This document shows, in pieces, positions 8,187 to 18,194 of a stretch of 49,472 nucleotides of DNA. The first letter of the stretch is position 1. Each line of letters opens with the position of its first letter. The notes beneath the pieces were generated by a model. It saw only the letters and a program-made list of their open reading frames with translations. It had not been told where the DNA came from and did no database searches. The position numbers and the translations under genes were made by a program. The DNA is from Paraphysomonas bandaiensis (Eukaryota; Chrysophyceae), in NCBI GenBank assembly GCA_965644295.1, contig CBFFRP010000393.1:1-49472 (forward strand). The letters run 5' to 3'.

Positions 8187-10520
8187 ATGAAACCACATGA
8201 TATTGCTGTTGAAGTAATATCTTGTATATCTATCCTCCTTATACTCTACTTATTATACTGGCGATTCAATGCATTCACTCACTATACCCACCTCCTTCCT
8301 ACAGACTATATAGGCATTATATTCCTTATCTTATGTCTTATATTCTCTATACAAGCAGCAATAATTGCTGGTATACAAGCACAATCAGGATCTCTTCTAT
8401 ATTGTCGTTTAGGGGACGAAATATCTATTGTCCTTTATATGACCTGTAAGATGATGATATATATATTTCTCATTGAAACTGTACATCGTGTAGCATGTTT
8501 ATTTTATGAAGGAAAGTCTAATAGATTTCAATCCAAACAATATTGTGTTAATATACTTTTGCTAATTCCCAGTGCAGTTATATCTGTATGGGCGATGCTG
8601 AGTACCACATATCACGTCGACGCCCGCGAAATATGCCATTTTGGACTACAGCAAAAAGGGGCAATTCCAGTGATTATTTATGACGCATCATTAAGTGCAG
8701 TTATGGTATCTCAACTACTGCATCCACTGTTCAAGTTTTCTACTGACTCGACCACTGTTCGTTCTCTTGCGAAAAAAAATTTTACTGGAGCTACTCTAAG
8801 TTTCTCGACCGTTATGGGGACTTTCTTAGTCAATACCGCGCGAAATGGAAACCAAGAGGCATATCTAACGTACATTTGCTGCCTTATTGACCTGTGTGTC
8901 GATGCTGTTGTCATCAATTGGCTTTTGGCCAGACCCAAAGAAACTGTACTCAAAGAAGTATCTGAAGTTGTCATGACAGTGATGGAGGATGCGGTTGTCA
9001 ATGTCATTATTGATCCGAAACAGCACACTGAATCCAATTCACTTTCATTAATGTCTGTTACAAATAAAGACACTCGCAGCGTATCGAATAATAATCGATC
9101 ATCTGCTTCGCCTCGTAGTGGATCTATGATTCCATATTTTGTTTCGGGGGAGTCTTCTGCTAGTGTATTTTCTCCTTCATTCAGAAGTTCTGCGTTAAGT
9201 GCATCGAATAAGTTGTGCCGAACGTCTACTCCAAGCAGCAATTCTTCAGGGTCTCCATGTTTAGAAACAGATGTATCCACGAATGACTTAAAATCGAGTT
9301 CTTTGGAGCCATGCCTAAAACCGGGGAGGCGTCTTAGTGGCCAAGGAGGCACCCTATTACCGATTCCTGGTAGTCATAATATGACTCCACCGGGAAATGT
9401 GACGAACGTTGGTGTTGCTAGTGTGAGACGAGTATCTGGTCAGCGGCAGAATGCTAGTCGACCATATAGTATTGACAATTGCAAGACGACACGTGGAAGC
9501 AAAGATTGGACCTTACATTCTGATGGTGCATCAATGGTGCCACCATCATTCGATCAGTGGCAGAGTACTATTAAGCTAAACGACAATGATAGTAGCAGCA
9601 CTCCCGCACTTCCAGATTCCAGAAATAGTGAATTTATACGAGGGAACGTTGGGAAAGGTGACTCTGTGGCACCATCCTTTCATGAGTGGCAGAAATCTAT
9701 TCAGCCACAACCCGTAGTTGAAAGTAAACCCTCTGTTCGTCAGGATGTGTGTACTAGAATAGGTAAAATGGAAGCTGGCGTTGGCCGCGCCGCCCCATCA
9801 TTCGATCAGTGGCAGAGTACTATTAAGCTAAACGACAATGATAGTAGCAGCACTCCCGCACTTCCAGATTCCAGAAATAGTGAATTTATACGAGGGAACG
9901 TTGGGAAAGGTGACTCTGTGGCACCATCCTTTCATGAGTGGCAGAAATCTATTCAGCCACAACCCGTAGTTGAAAGTATTCAGCCACAACCCGTAGTTGA
10001 AAGTAAACCCTCTGTTCGTCAGGATGTGTGTACTAGAATAGGTAAAATGGAAGCTGGCGTTGGCCGCGCCGCCCCATCATTCGATCAGTGGCAGAGTACT
10101 ATTAAGCTAAACGACAATGATAGTAGCAGCACTCCCGCACTTCCAGATTCCAGAAATAGTGAATTTATACGAGGGAACGTTGGGAAAGGTGACTCTGTGG
10201 CACCATCCTTTCATGAGTGGCAGAAATCTATTCAGCCACAACCCGTAGTTGAAAGTATTCAGCCACAACCCGTAGTTGAAAGTAAACCCTCTGTTCGTCA
10301 GGATGTGTGTACTAGAATGGGTAAAATGGAAGCTGGCGTTGGCCGCGCCGCCCCATCATTCGATCAGTGGCAGAGTACTATTAAGCTAAACGACAATGAT
10401 AGTAGCAGCACTCCCGCACTTCCAGATTCCAGAAATAGTGAATTTATACGAGGGAACGTTGGGAAAGGTGACTCTGTGGCACCATCCTTTCATGAGTGGC
10501 AGAAATCTATTCAGCCATAG
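8187..10520 (+). CDS. Seven-helix membrane protein with SFDQWQ/SFHEWQ tail repeats (paralogue 2)
   Basis: Intronless, 777 residues, same architecture as paralogue 1: seven hydrophobic segments in about the first 250 residues (the DGQC motif reads AREICHFG), the ARPKETVLKEVSEVV juxtamembrane block, and the IPYFVSGESS tail motif. The C-terminal part is a near-identical DNA tandem repeat. SFDQWQ occurs at 9546, 9798, 10077 and 10356, giving units of 252, 279 and 279 bp (84, 93 and 93 residues). Each unit carries PSFDQWQSTI and APSFHEWQKSIQP. The 279-bp units contain an extra 27-bp duplication (SIQPQPVVE twice). The frame closes at TAG 10518-10520, where the earlier units have CAA (Gln). From residue 240 to about 340 the DNA is almost identical to paralogue 1. 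Confidence 0.85.
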   Translation: MKPHDIAVEVISCISILLILYLLYWRFNAFTHYTHLLPTDYIGIIFLILCLIFSIQAAIIAGIQAQSGSLLYCRLGDEISIVLYMTCKMMIYIFLIETVHRVACLFYEGKSNRFQSKQYCVNILLLIPSAVISVWAMLSTTYHVDAREICHFGLQQKGAIPVIIYDASLSAVMVSQLLHPLFKFSTDSTTVRSLAKKNFTGATLSFSTVMGTFLVNTARNGNQEAYLTYICCLIDLCVDAVVINWLLARPKETVLKEVSEVVMTVMEDAVVNVIIDPKQHTESNSLSLMSVTNKDTRSVSNNNRSSASPRSGSMIPYFVSGESSASVFSPSFRSSALSASNKLCRTSTPSSNSSGSPCLETDVSTNDLKSSSLEPCLKPGRRLSGQGGTLLPIPGSHNMTPPGNVTNVGVASVRRVSGQRQNASRPYSIDNCKTTRGSKDWTLHSDGASMVPPSFDQWQSTIKLNDNDSSSTPALPDSRNSEFIRGNVGKGDSVAPSFHEWQKSIQPQPVVESKPSVRQDVCTRIGKMEAGVGRAAPSFDQWQSTIKLNDNDSSSTPALPDSRNSEFIRGNVGKGDSVAPSFHEWQKSIQPQPVVESIQPQPVVESKPSVRQDVCTRIGKMEAGVGRAAPSFDQWQSTIKLNDNDSSSTPALPDSRNSEFIRGNVGKGDSVAPSFHEWQKSIQPQPVVESIQPQPVVESKPSVRQDVCTRMGKMEAGVGRAAPSFDQWQSTIKLNDNDSSSTPALPDSRNSEFIRGNVGKGDSVAPSFHEWQKSIQP

Positions 10521-10915
10521 CCCGTAGTTGAAAGTAAACCCTCTGTTCGTCAGGATGTGTGTAATAGAATAGATAAAATGGAAGCTGGCGTTGGCCGCGC
10601 CGCCCCATCATTCGATCAGTGGCAGAGTACTATTAAGCTAAACGACAATGATAGTAGCAGAAATCTATTCAGCCATAGCCTGGAGATTCATCAGAATGAC
10701 GTTAGTGCACGTCGATTGGAATCCCGCACATGTACAGCGACATCAAATAAAGAGACACATGGTTATAATGCTGCCGGTATTATTCCATCACACGGTCAGT
10801 AGCAGAACACTATTCAATAGCCACTCACTGTCGAATGTGACTTTCGGTACGAATCGAGAATTGCTTGTGTGGCACCCTTGTTCACCAATTTATGGTGTTT
10901 CTCCACATTGGTAAT
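10521..10915 (+). pseudogene. Post-stop degenerate tail repeats of paralogue 2
   Basis: After the TAG the same frame continues with PVVESKPSVRQDV and another SFDQWQSTIKLNDND unit (10608 on). The unit then jumps from agtagcag to aaatctattcagccatag, an internal deletion between repeats, and further TAG codons follow at 10801 and 10819, replacing repeat residues. The region is decaying, which argues that translation normally ends at 10520. Confidence 0.65.
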
Positions 10916-11484
10916 CCTCTATTACCGGGGCCACAATTAGTAGTTTTTCTTTATAGTGATTCGAGGAACCTGCGCTGAATTTTGACCGTATATATAAAAC
11001 ACGTCCATTGGTATTTCCTCTCCTGTTTCAATGCTAAATTGATTTTGTACTATTCTTTTATATACATAATATGTATATGTAAATAATTACTCTGCCTTCA
11101 TAGTAGCAGTGCTATGTAGTATTAATGTTCTAGTGCTTGTTTAATTTAAGATCTTGCTGGTTAAAATTCACATCCCGAAGTCGCCGTAATCCGTAATGTA
11201 GTATCTTGTAATTGAGTTACTAGATATATGGATTTGTGTAGATATGTAAAAATTGGACCAGTAAATTCCATGATTTAAGTGTTTAATTTATGAGCTCTAG
11301 TTACTGGAGATAAATTTATAATTTATGACATTAGAAATCGACAGATATCCCATTTTATATACCACAATTTTCGGAGTTCCATTCGAATTTTTTAATCTTA
11401 AAGAGTAAATAGTATATTGAGCATAGTATATCATTATCCCCATTTTGCCTCAAAAAAAGCTTTTTTTTGACTTGATTTTGTCTC
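10916..11484. other. Intergenic, nothing recognised
   Basis: AT-rich DNA with no gene, RNA or clear repeat. A short A/T hairpin (aaaaaaagcttttttt) lies near 11453-11469. Confidence 0.5.
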
Positions 11485-11900
11485 AACAGGGCGCTCATAT
11501 CAGTACCAGGCAAATATAGACATTCAACTTCAATATTCGGTTCAACAGAAGCTCACTTCTATCTTCATTATGATAATGACAGTCATATGTACGTGATTTC
11601 ATTATAGTACGCAATTATAGAGAAACCACAATCATAAGCCTAATATCAAGAGCAGATCATCTAACTCCAAGTTATATTCCATCCTTCTACTGCTGTAGAA
11701 GTTCATAATGAGGTCAGTGCAAGTGATCTGTCTTCATATCCAGGACTTCGAAACAACTTCAAGAATATTACAGGAGAGTTTAAGTACCATATCTGATGCT
11801 ATATAGGTGGTTAGGAGCAGTGGCACCCAGTTGTTTCAGTTGGAGCCATATCGTGCTTCTCAGGATATTGTGTGTCTCATATCATACACACATCTTTCGA
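11485..11900 (+). repeat. Dispersed repeat R3, copy B (decayed)
   Basis: Aligns with 5185-5520 and, more closely, with 39000-39200 (gcagatcat, atgtcagtgcaag or atgaggtcagtgcaag, gcagtggcac). Several stops interrupt any frame. Probably a decayed copy of the same small gene or element. Confidence 0.55.
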
Positions 11901-12167
11901 TCAGGTACACTTGCAGAGGTAAAGCCTGCTGTATATAAATGTGATGATGATGCTAATTAAGGCAATAAGAAGCCTCTCTCTCACCTTCAACTGTTGACAT
12001 TTATCATCACACTTACAGTATACATATCATTCATTTGAAACTATATGAGTTCTCATTTGTGTTATTAATGTAATCAAGGAACATCTATTTCTTAATACAG
12101 CAAGCATGCTACAAATAGATATACAATGTAATATTAACTTTTCAACGTCATGAGGATAAGCTACAAT

Positions 12168-12284
12168 TTAACCTAGGGATAAGGAGTATCGTACCTTGTC
12201 TAAATTTTAAAACTCGGGCTTTTCGCCCTCGTTTCAAAATTTTGAGCGCGGGACGATATAGCCTCCTTATTGCCCGTGGTTAAA
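12168..12284. repeat. Foldback (hairpin) element, about 117 bp
   Basis: The ends TTTAACC and GGTTAAA are perfect inverses and the arms pair almost throughout: GGGATAAGGAG against CTCCTTATTGCCC, and aaattttaaaactcgggc against gccctcgtttcaaaattt, with a TTTTC loop near 12219-12224. As RNA or single-stranded DNA it would form one long hairpin. The most likely identity is a foldback MITE. It is not next to a gene end, so a terminator role is unlikely. Confidence 0.75.
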
Positions 12285-12339
12285 TATAACTATAGTTGAT
12301 AATTTTAATGATGCATATATGCGACAATATCATCAATCA

Positions 12340-12628
12340 GAGCCAGGCGGAACCTTATCCCAAGGGGAGACCCCCGGACAACAAGCGCCAGTGAGTCCTC
12401 AGACACACGAGCAGGGCGAACTCACACACAACAACAAGAACGGAAGTGGTTGCACCTTGGTGCTTGCGGCGACGCACAAGCAGCTTCTGTAGCGTTAAAT
12501 AGTAGGATAATAGAATTTGTGCTGATTAGTTATGGGTAGAGGTCTAACTAGTAGATCTAGCATTCAACTAGCCACTATATCGGAACGAGTTTTTAACGCC
12601 TATTGCTAAATAAAAAGACATTCAATAT
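12340..12628 (+). repeat. Dispersed repeat R1, copy 2 (full length)
   Basis: Direct-orientation copy of 3471-3756, most alike from 12430 to 12510, with matching left start (atcccaag.ggagac) and right end (acattcaatat). Non-coding. Confidence 0.8.
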
Positions 12629-13456
12629 GGCATATAATGATATCTGTAGCACCATGACGAATCTGGACAAGTTCATTATAATACTTCACAATAAATTTAT
12701 GAAAATATATTGCCGTATGCTATTCGAGAGAGATAAACGAACAATCTAGATTGACATAGACTAATGAATTAATCGGATTATTTCAGGTCAAAATGGGTGC
12801 TATTATTATTTAGGTAGGTACATCAGCCATCAGTATGTAAGAGCCACCATAAACCATAGAGGCCTCACAAGTCTATACGTCTATGCTGCATTATTATGTC
12901 GTTTTATAACAAGTACTTTTGTACTGCTTCTTTTCGTGCAGTTTTCCTCAAGGATACATAACTACAGTGCGTACTTTGCCAATTGTAAACGCACAATAAC
13001 TCATGGTATTACTATAATTTCAAGTAAAACGAACACATTATTCATTAATACGGATTAACAATGATGAATATGTATGCACAAGAATAGGCGGTCAAAAATG
13101 CACAGTCTATAGACTTGAGAGGATAATGCGCAGGGACCAATCATATGTATATTAAAAATGATCAGGAATTTAATATTCATAAACAATACGGAGAAAGCAT
13201 CTCCGGAAAAAGGTATTCCGAAAATCACAATCATGGCAGGGCAGTGCTTCCAAAAGATTCACTAGAAAGAGTGCCTTGTAATGTACCTTGGTAAACGAAT
13301 TAGTACCACTGTAGCCGTAGTGTACCATATATCGAGAAAACGGTGATGATTCTCGATAAAGGCACAATCGCTAGGGCAACAACATTTAGTGGTCCGTCAA
13401 TCACTCCGGAATCGGAGAGATACCGTGTTGACTTTGTCTCCTGGCTGAACAGTGCT
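12629..13456. other. Intergenic, including decayed tail repeat of paralogue 3
   Basis: No gene recognised. From 13456 down to about 13400 the minus strand still resembles the paralogue 3 repeat (gcactgttcagccaggag) beyond its stop, with a one-base deletion that destroys the frame. Confidence 0.5.
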
Positions 13457-15904
13457 CTACCACTGACCACTTGAAGGGGGCCCACCACCAACAGCACAAC
13501 CACTTGGCTTACTGGACGATGCCGACTGGCTGTTACTGATGGTAGGGTGTAAAGGGACTTTAATATCATCAGATGATGGCGGCTGAATAGCATTTTGCCA
13601 CTGATCGAATGACGGTGCAATATCAACACCAGCACCATTACGACCCGCAGAAGAAAGTGGTGGGACACCGTGTTGAACTTTGTCTCCTGGCTGAACAGTG
13701 CTCTGCCACTGACCAATTGAAGGAGCACAACCGCCTGGTTTATTGGATGATGTAGACTGACTATTATTGATGGAGGGATGTAAAGGGATTTTAATATCAT
13801 CAGATGATGGCGGCTGAATAGCATTTTGCCACTGATCGAATGACGGTGCAATATCAACACCAGCACCATTACGACCCGCAGAAGAAAGTGGTGGGACACC
13901 GTGTTGAACTTTGTCTCGTGGCCGAACAGTGCTCTGCCACTGACCAATTGAAGGAGCACAACCGCCTGGTTTATTGGATGATGTAGACTGACTGTTACTG
14001 ATGGAGGGATGTAAAGGGATTTTAATATCATCAGATGATGGCGGCTGAATAGCATTTTGCCACTGATCGAATGACGGTGCAATATCAACACCAGCACCAT
14101 TACGACCCGCAGAAGAAAGTGGTGGGACACCGTGTTGAACTTTGTCTCCTGGCTGAACAGTGCTCTGCCACTGACCAATTGAAGGAGCACAACCGCCTGG
14201 TTTATTGGATGATGTAGACTGACTATTATTGATGGAGGGATGTAAAGGGATTTTAATATCATCAGATGATGGCGGCTGAATAGCATTTTGCCACTGATCG
14301 AATGACGGTGCAATATCAACACCAGCACCATTACGACCCGCAGAAGAAAGTGGTGGGACACCGTGTTGAACTTTGTCTCGTGGCCGAACAGTGCTCTGCC
14401 ACTGACCAATTGAAGGAGCACAACCGCCTGGTTTATTGGATGATGTAGACTGACTGTTACTGATGGAGGGATGTAAAGGGATTTTAATATCATCAGATGA
14501 TGGCGGCTGAATAGCATTTTGCCACTGATCGAATGACGGTGCAATATCAACACCAGCACCATTACGACCCGCAGAAGAAAGTGGTGGGACACCGTGTTGA
14601 ACTTTGTCTCCTGGCTGAACAGTGCTCTGCCACTGACCAATTGAAGGAGCACAACCGCCTGGTTTATTGGATGATGTAGACTGACTATTATTGATGGAGG
14701 GATGTAAAGGGATTTTAATATCATCAGATGATGGCGGCTGAATAGCATTTTGCCACTGATCGAATGACGGTGCTACATTGGATGCAGTGTCCAGCGTCTC
14801 AGTGAGATGGTGGTGGGCGGGAGGGCTCGAAGATGGTCGGCTATGGAATGACGACCTTGAACTGTGGTCACTTAGTGGTGGCGTAGAAAACCTGGTGGTC
14901 CTGAATGAAGGAGAGAAGACACTCGGGGGGGATTCTTCGCGAATAAAGTAAGGAATCATGGACCGAAAAGAAGGAGAATGAGATGCGTTGATGCTTTTCG
15001 GGCTGGGCTCATTGTGTCTGAGCGGCACCTCAGTTGGGGCTGAACTATGACTACTAGGCTTAATGGGATTCTGATCAAAGATCACATTAACAACTGCATC
15101 TTCCATCACTGTCAAGACAACCTCGGACACTTCCTTGGCAACAGTTTCTTTTGGGCGGACCATTAGCCAATTAATGACTACTGCATCTACACCAACATCA
15201 AATAAACACCACAAGAAGCATACACTACTCGGTTGGTGCCCATGCGCTAATGTATGCGTCAACAAGTTTGAAAAAGTAGTTGACAAACTCAAAAGTGAAC
15301 CAATCAAATTCTTGAAGGCCAATGTATTAACCGTCTTGGATTCAGGAGAAAATTGAATCAATGGAAACATGAACTGTGATACAGTTACAAGGGAGAGCGA
15401 TGCGTCGTAAACTATCAACGGGACAGATGCTCTGTCTTGCAATCCAAAATGACATTCCCCATTGTTGTCAACAAAGTGCTTCCGGCTCATCGCAGCCAAT
15501 ATCAGTATTCCAATACTGGGAAGTAATAAGGTCATGTTGATCAAATACTGCTTCGATTCCAGCCTAGATGTCGTTCGTTTGTAGAAAATACAGGACATTC
15601 GGTATACTGATTCGATGAAATATATGTAAATAAGAATTTTGCAGCATAAATAAATCGTTAGACAAGTCCACAAACCCAAATTACAATAAAAAGCAACATC
15701 ACTATGGGACAAAAAGGCGGTTATTAGGCATACTTGAGCAACAAAGATGAGAGATAATACGAGAACTATAACACCAATATAATCAGAGACAAGCATACCA
15801 TCCGTCGCACTACGAAGCTCAATGTATCGCAGATAGATGAGATAGAGAATACCAACAAATATGAAACTTGATAAGGTCTCTAATATAATCAGAGAAGACT
15901 GCAT
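13457..15904 (-). CDS. Seven-helix membrane protein with SFDQWQ/SIGQWQ tail repeats (paralogue 3)
   Basis: Intronless, 815 residues, starting at 15904. The first 250 residues carry seven hydrophobic segments with NGECHFG between helices 4 and 5, then VRPKETVAKEVSEVV and IPYFIREES, as in paralogues 1 and 2 but clearly diverged. The tail is an array of 231-bp (77-residue) units, each holding SFDQWQNAIQP and SIGQWQSTV. Units alternate between two sequence types (INNSQ...VQPGD and ISNSQ...VRPRD) in the order ABABA, giving a 462-bp higher-order period; a sixth unit is diverged. There are six SFDQWQ and five SIGQWQ motifs. The frame ends SSGQW then TAG at 13457-13459, where other units have CAG (Gln). 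A long minus-strand frame at 13300-14748 is a shadow of the repeat. Confidence 0.85.
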   Translation of the reverse strand: MQSSLIILETLSSFIFVGILYLIYLRYIELRSATDGMLVSDYIGVIVLVLSLIFVAQVCLITAFLSHSDVAFYCNLGLWTCLTIYLCCKILIYIYFIESVYRMSCIFYKRTTSRLESKQYLINMTLLLPSIGILILAAMSRKHFVDNNGECHFGLQDRASVPLIVYDASLSLVTVSQFMFPLIQFSPESKTVNTLAFKNLIGSLLSLSTTFSNLLTHTLAHGHQPSSVCFLWCLFDVGVDAVVINWLMVRPKETVAKEVSEVVLTVMEDAVVNVIFDQNPIKPSSHSSAPTEVPLRHNEPSPKSINASHSPSFRSMIPYFIREESPPSVFSPSFRTTRFSTPPLSDHSSRSSFHSRPSSSPPAHHHLTETLDTASNVAPSFDQWQNAIQPPSSDDIKIPLHPSINNSQSTSSNKPGGCAPSIGQWQSTVQPGDKVQHGVPPLSSAGRNGAGVDIAPSFDQWQNAIQPPSSDDIKIPLHPSISNSQSTSSNKPGGCAPSIGQWQSTVRPRDKVQHGVPPLSSAGRNGAGVDIAPSFDQWQNAIQPPSSDDIKIPLHPSINNSQSTSSNKPGGCAPSIGQWQSTVQPGDKVQHGVPPLSSAGRNGAGVDIAPSFDQWQNAIQPPSSDDIKIPLHPSISNSQSTSSNKPGGCAPSIGQWQSTVRPRDKVQHGVPPLSSAGRNGAGVDIAPSFDQWQNAIQPPSSDDIKIPLHPSINNSQSTSSNKPGGCAPSIGQWQSTVQPGDKVQHGVPPLSSAGRNGAGVDIAPSFDQWQNAIQPPSSDDIKVPLHPTISNSQSASSSKPSGCAVGGGPPSSGQW

Positions 15905-16206
15905 CTTAAGTATATATATATGGAGATGTATGTATAACTCTCGTGTGCTCTAGTGTGTTAATATCATTGAAACTAATTTATTTTTGTACATGATAATCAC
16001 CACAATATCCTTCTTCCATAAGCTGATGTGATATGTTGTGTTATTGATATGAGGGTTATGTAGATTGTGTTATGTAATAATGCCCTCTGGTTTATCTATC
16101 ACCCAACTAGTAGATACATGCCTACATACGCACATACAGCAGTATATGACTAGTATCTAGTATGTGTACCATACTACGCACGTACTGTTGTGTGGAAGTT
16201 CCTTGA
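15905..16206. other. Upstream region of paralogue 3
   Basis: AT-rich DNA 5' of the paralogue 3 start, with a TATATATA stretch directly upstream of the ATG (15911-15919). No other element recognised. Confidence 0.4.
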
Positions 16207-16692
16207 GGCCGTTCCTTACGGAGGGTAAAAATAAAAAATGAAATTTTTTTTCTATTGCATTCTCAACACACCGTACCTTACGGTTGGTCAAAAAAAAAGA
16301 TAACATGACATGATGAAAACACCCATTTCTATAGGAGAAACTCTCAAAACCCTGTGTTTTGTAAAGAAAAGGGGGTTTCATGCCATATATATTGAAAAGT
16401 TATATGTAGATATATTGGATGCATTATGCTGGTTCAAGGACACCGTTTGAATCACAACAAGCGCTCAGCCTACTCGACATAGGCTTGGTAAAACTCGTGA
16501 TAACAATATTATGACTCGAGGTTCCTAATATAGGCCGCAATATTATTTCTTACCATACCATGTATGTTGGAAAGAAATGAAATCATTTCTTACCATGATC
16601 CAAAATATTTTTTTTTTTGACCACCGTAAGGAACGGGAAGAGCAAAAAAAAAAAATTTCATTTTTTATTTTTACCCACCGTAAGGAACGGCC
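16207..16692. mobile_element. MITE M2 with long terminal inverted repeats
   Basis: The termini GGCCGTTCCTTACGG and CCGTAAGGAACGGCC are perfect inverses and pairing continues inward through gggtaaaaataaaaaatga and a T-rich stretch. A second inverted pair (ccgtaccttacggttggtc against gaccaccgtaaggaacgg) lies just inside. The element is flanked by the trinucleotide TGA on both sides (16204-16206 and 16693-16695), a possible 3-bp target-site duplication. No transposase is encoded in its 486 bp. Confidence 0.8.
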
Positions 16693-18194
16693 TGAAGAAA
16701 TATAGAAGTATTGTTTTTGTGACGATCTTGTTCTTATACAGCAGCAGTCGTATAATGGTCGTAGTACTTACTCCCAGTGCAATTTCAGTAAAATTCTGTC
16801 AACATATCCGGATATTTTCATACGAAATTGGAAATTACGAAACCTGAAATCTAAAATCCTATATTTTTAGATTTTAGTGTAGCAATTCCGTCTGTTGAAA
16901 ATCCCCAGCATCCAGCCACTCCAACTGCCGCAGCCAAGAAGCAAAAGATATCATGATACCATCTCTTAGTATATTTAAATTAACTACTGTATATCTATAG
17001 TTCTGCAAGTAGAGACATCTAGAACAAGAACAAATAGTGCATGGACAATAAGCATATCATCACACAAGCTTTGATCTAGAGAATAGTTTGATTTGTTCTT
17101 TAATGTCTCGTACATGTGATGATCGTATAGTATAATGAGCTTTCTCTATCACAGCTACGAACTGGAAGAGAGTGGCATTCAATCCTGAGTAGTTTACAGG
17201 AAGACCAAATTGCAGATAGTTGCTCACTTGGGTCGTCGGCCTGTGGGTAGACGTGACAGTGTGTTTTGTGAACACAATATTTAAGAAAATTGGAACAAAT
17301 AGTTTTTTGTCAGTTATTTTTAGGTCTCATAGCATTTGTCGTGATCCAAAAACTGAACCACAGCTTTTATTCTCATGTCAGCATGGTGGAGAGAAGTGAA
17401 TGACCCAAGAATTCATAAGAAAATAACCGAATGGACAAAGTCAACAAAATCCGTTATCAAATCGAACGAGGTCTTGATATACGGTGCACAATGCTTGACA
17501 ACCTTGCTCATCTTAGAGCTCCGTAAATATCATCAATCATTACTCCTTTCTTTCTTTGTTCTCTTTTAAAATCAATTCATCTCATCACTGTTATAATATG
17601 CTCTATACCTTGGGTCATAGGTCCAAGAACTAGCATAATTACACTATTTTATACATATAATATGTACAAGCATAAGCATATATAATAGAGAGATCATAAC
17701 ATAAAGTCACCAGATTGCTGGTTTTTATACCTGTTAATGATACTTACGTACTTATACTAGTACTATGTACTATATATACACAAAAAGTTTCTGACTCAAA
17801 GGATGAGAGTAAACTTATGATGCAAACTGAGAAAAGTTCAAGTTATAGTAATTTACTTCGCATTGCTTACTAAAATCTATTTAATCATTCGCTTCATAGC
17901 GTACTTTGTATTTTTCCAACCAAATCAAAATATGTTAACGTTAGAATATGATTTTGTCTGAGAGTATTGTTAGAGAGTTGTCGTACATCGAGTAAAATAT
18001 TATAATATAATTGCATCATAGTGTTGTTCTTTGATTAATTACTAAAAACAACCGGCCCTGATAACATATGCCCCATGCATATACCGCACTGTAGCTATCT
18101 ATCAACAATAGAATTGATAATACATCAGGTAGATATAAAACGGCACTAATCACCCCACTTGGCGAGATCACCCTCACCAAACAGTGCTGTAAAT
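16693..18194. other. Gene-poor 1.5 kb, nothing recognised
   Basis: AT-rich DNA between the MITE and the 3' end of the ceramide synthase gene. Short open frames (for example 17375-17569) lack recognisable motifs. No RNA gene or repeat was seen. Confidence 0.45.

Noticed and set aside
3471-12628. R1 as a tRNA-derived SINE
   Set aside because: A ggttgcacc-like stretch resembles a B box only loosely, and no A box at proper spacing was found.
6014-13459. TAG reassigned to glutamine as a genome-wide code change
   Set aside because: TAG terminates ceramide synthase, ATP12, the E2-like gene and the secreted protein at the expected family ends, so a global reassignment is not supported.
13300-14748. 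482-codon minus-strand open frame overlapping the paralogue 3 tail
   Set aside because: The 231-bp unit is a multiple of three, so any frame without a stop in one unit stays open across the array. It lacks the 7TM start and has no recognisable domain.
16400-16520. tRNA-like ggttcaagg stretch inside MITE M2
   Set aside because: No cloverleaf could be drawn around it.
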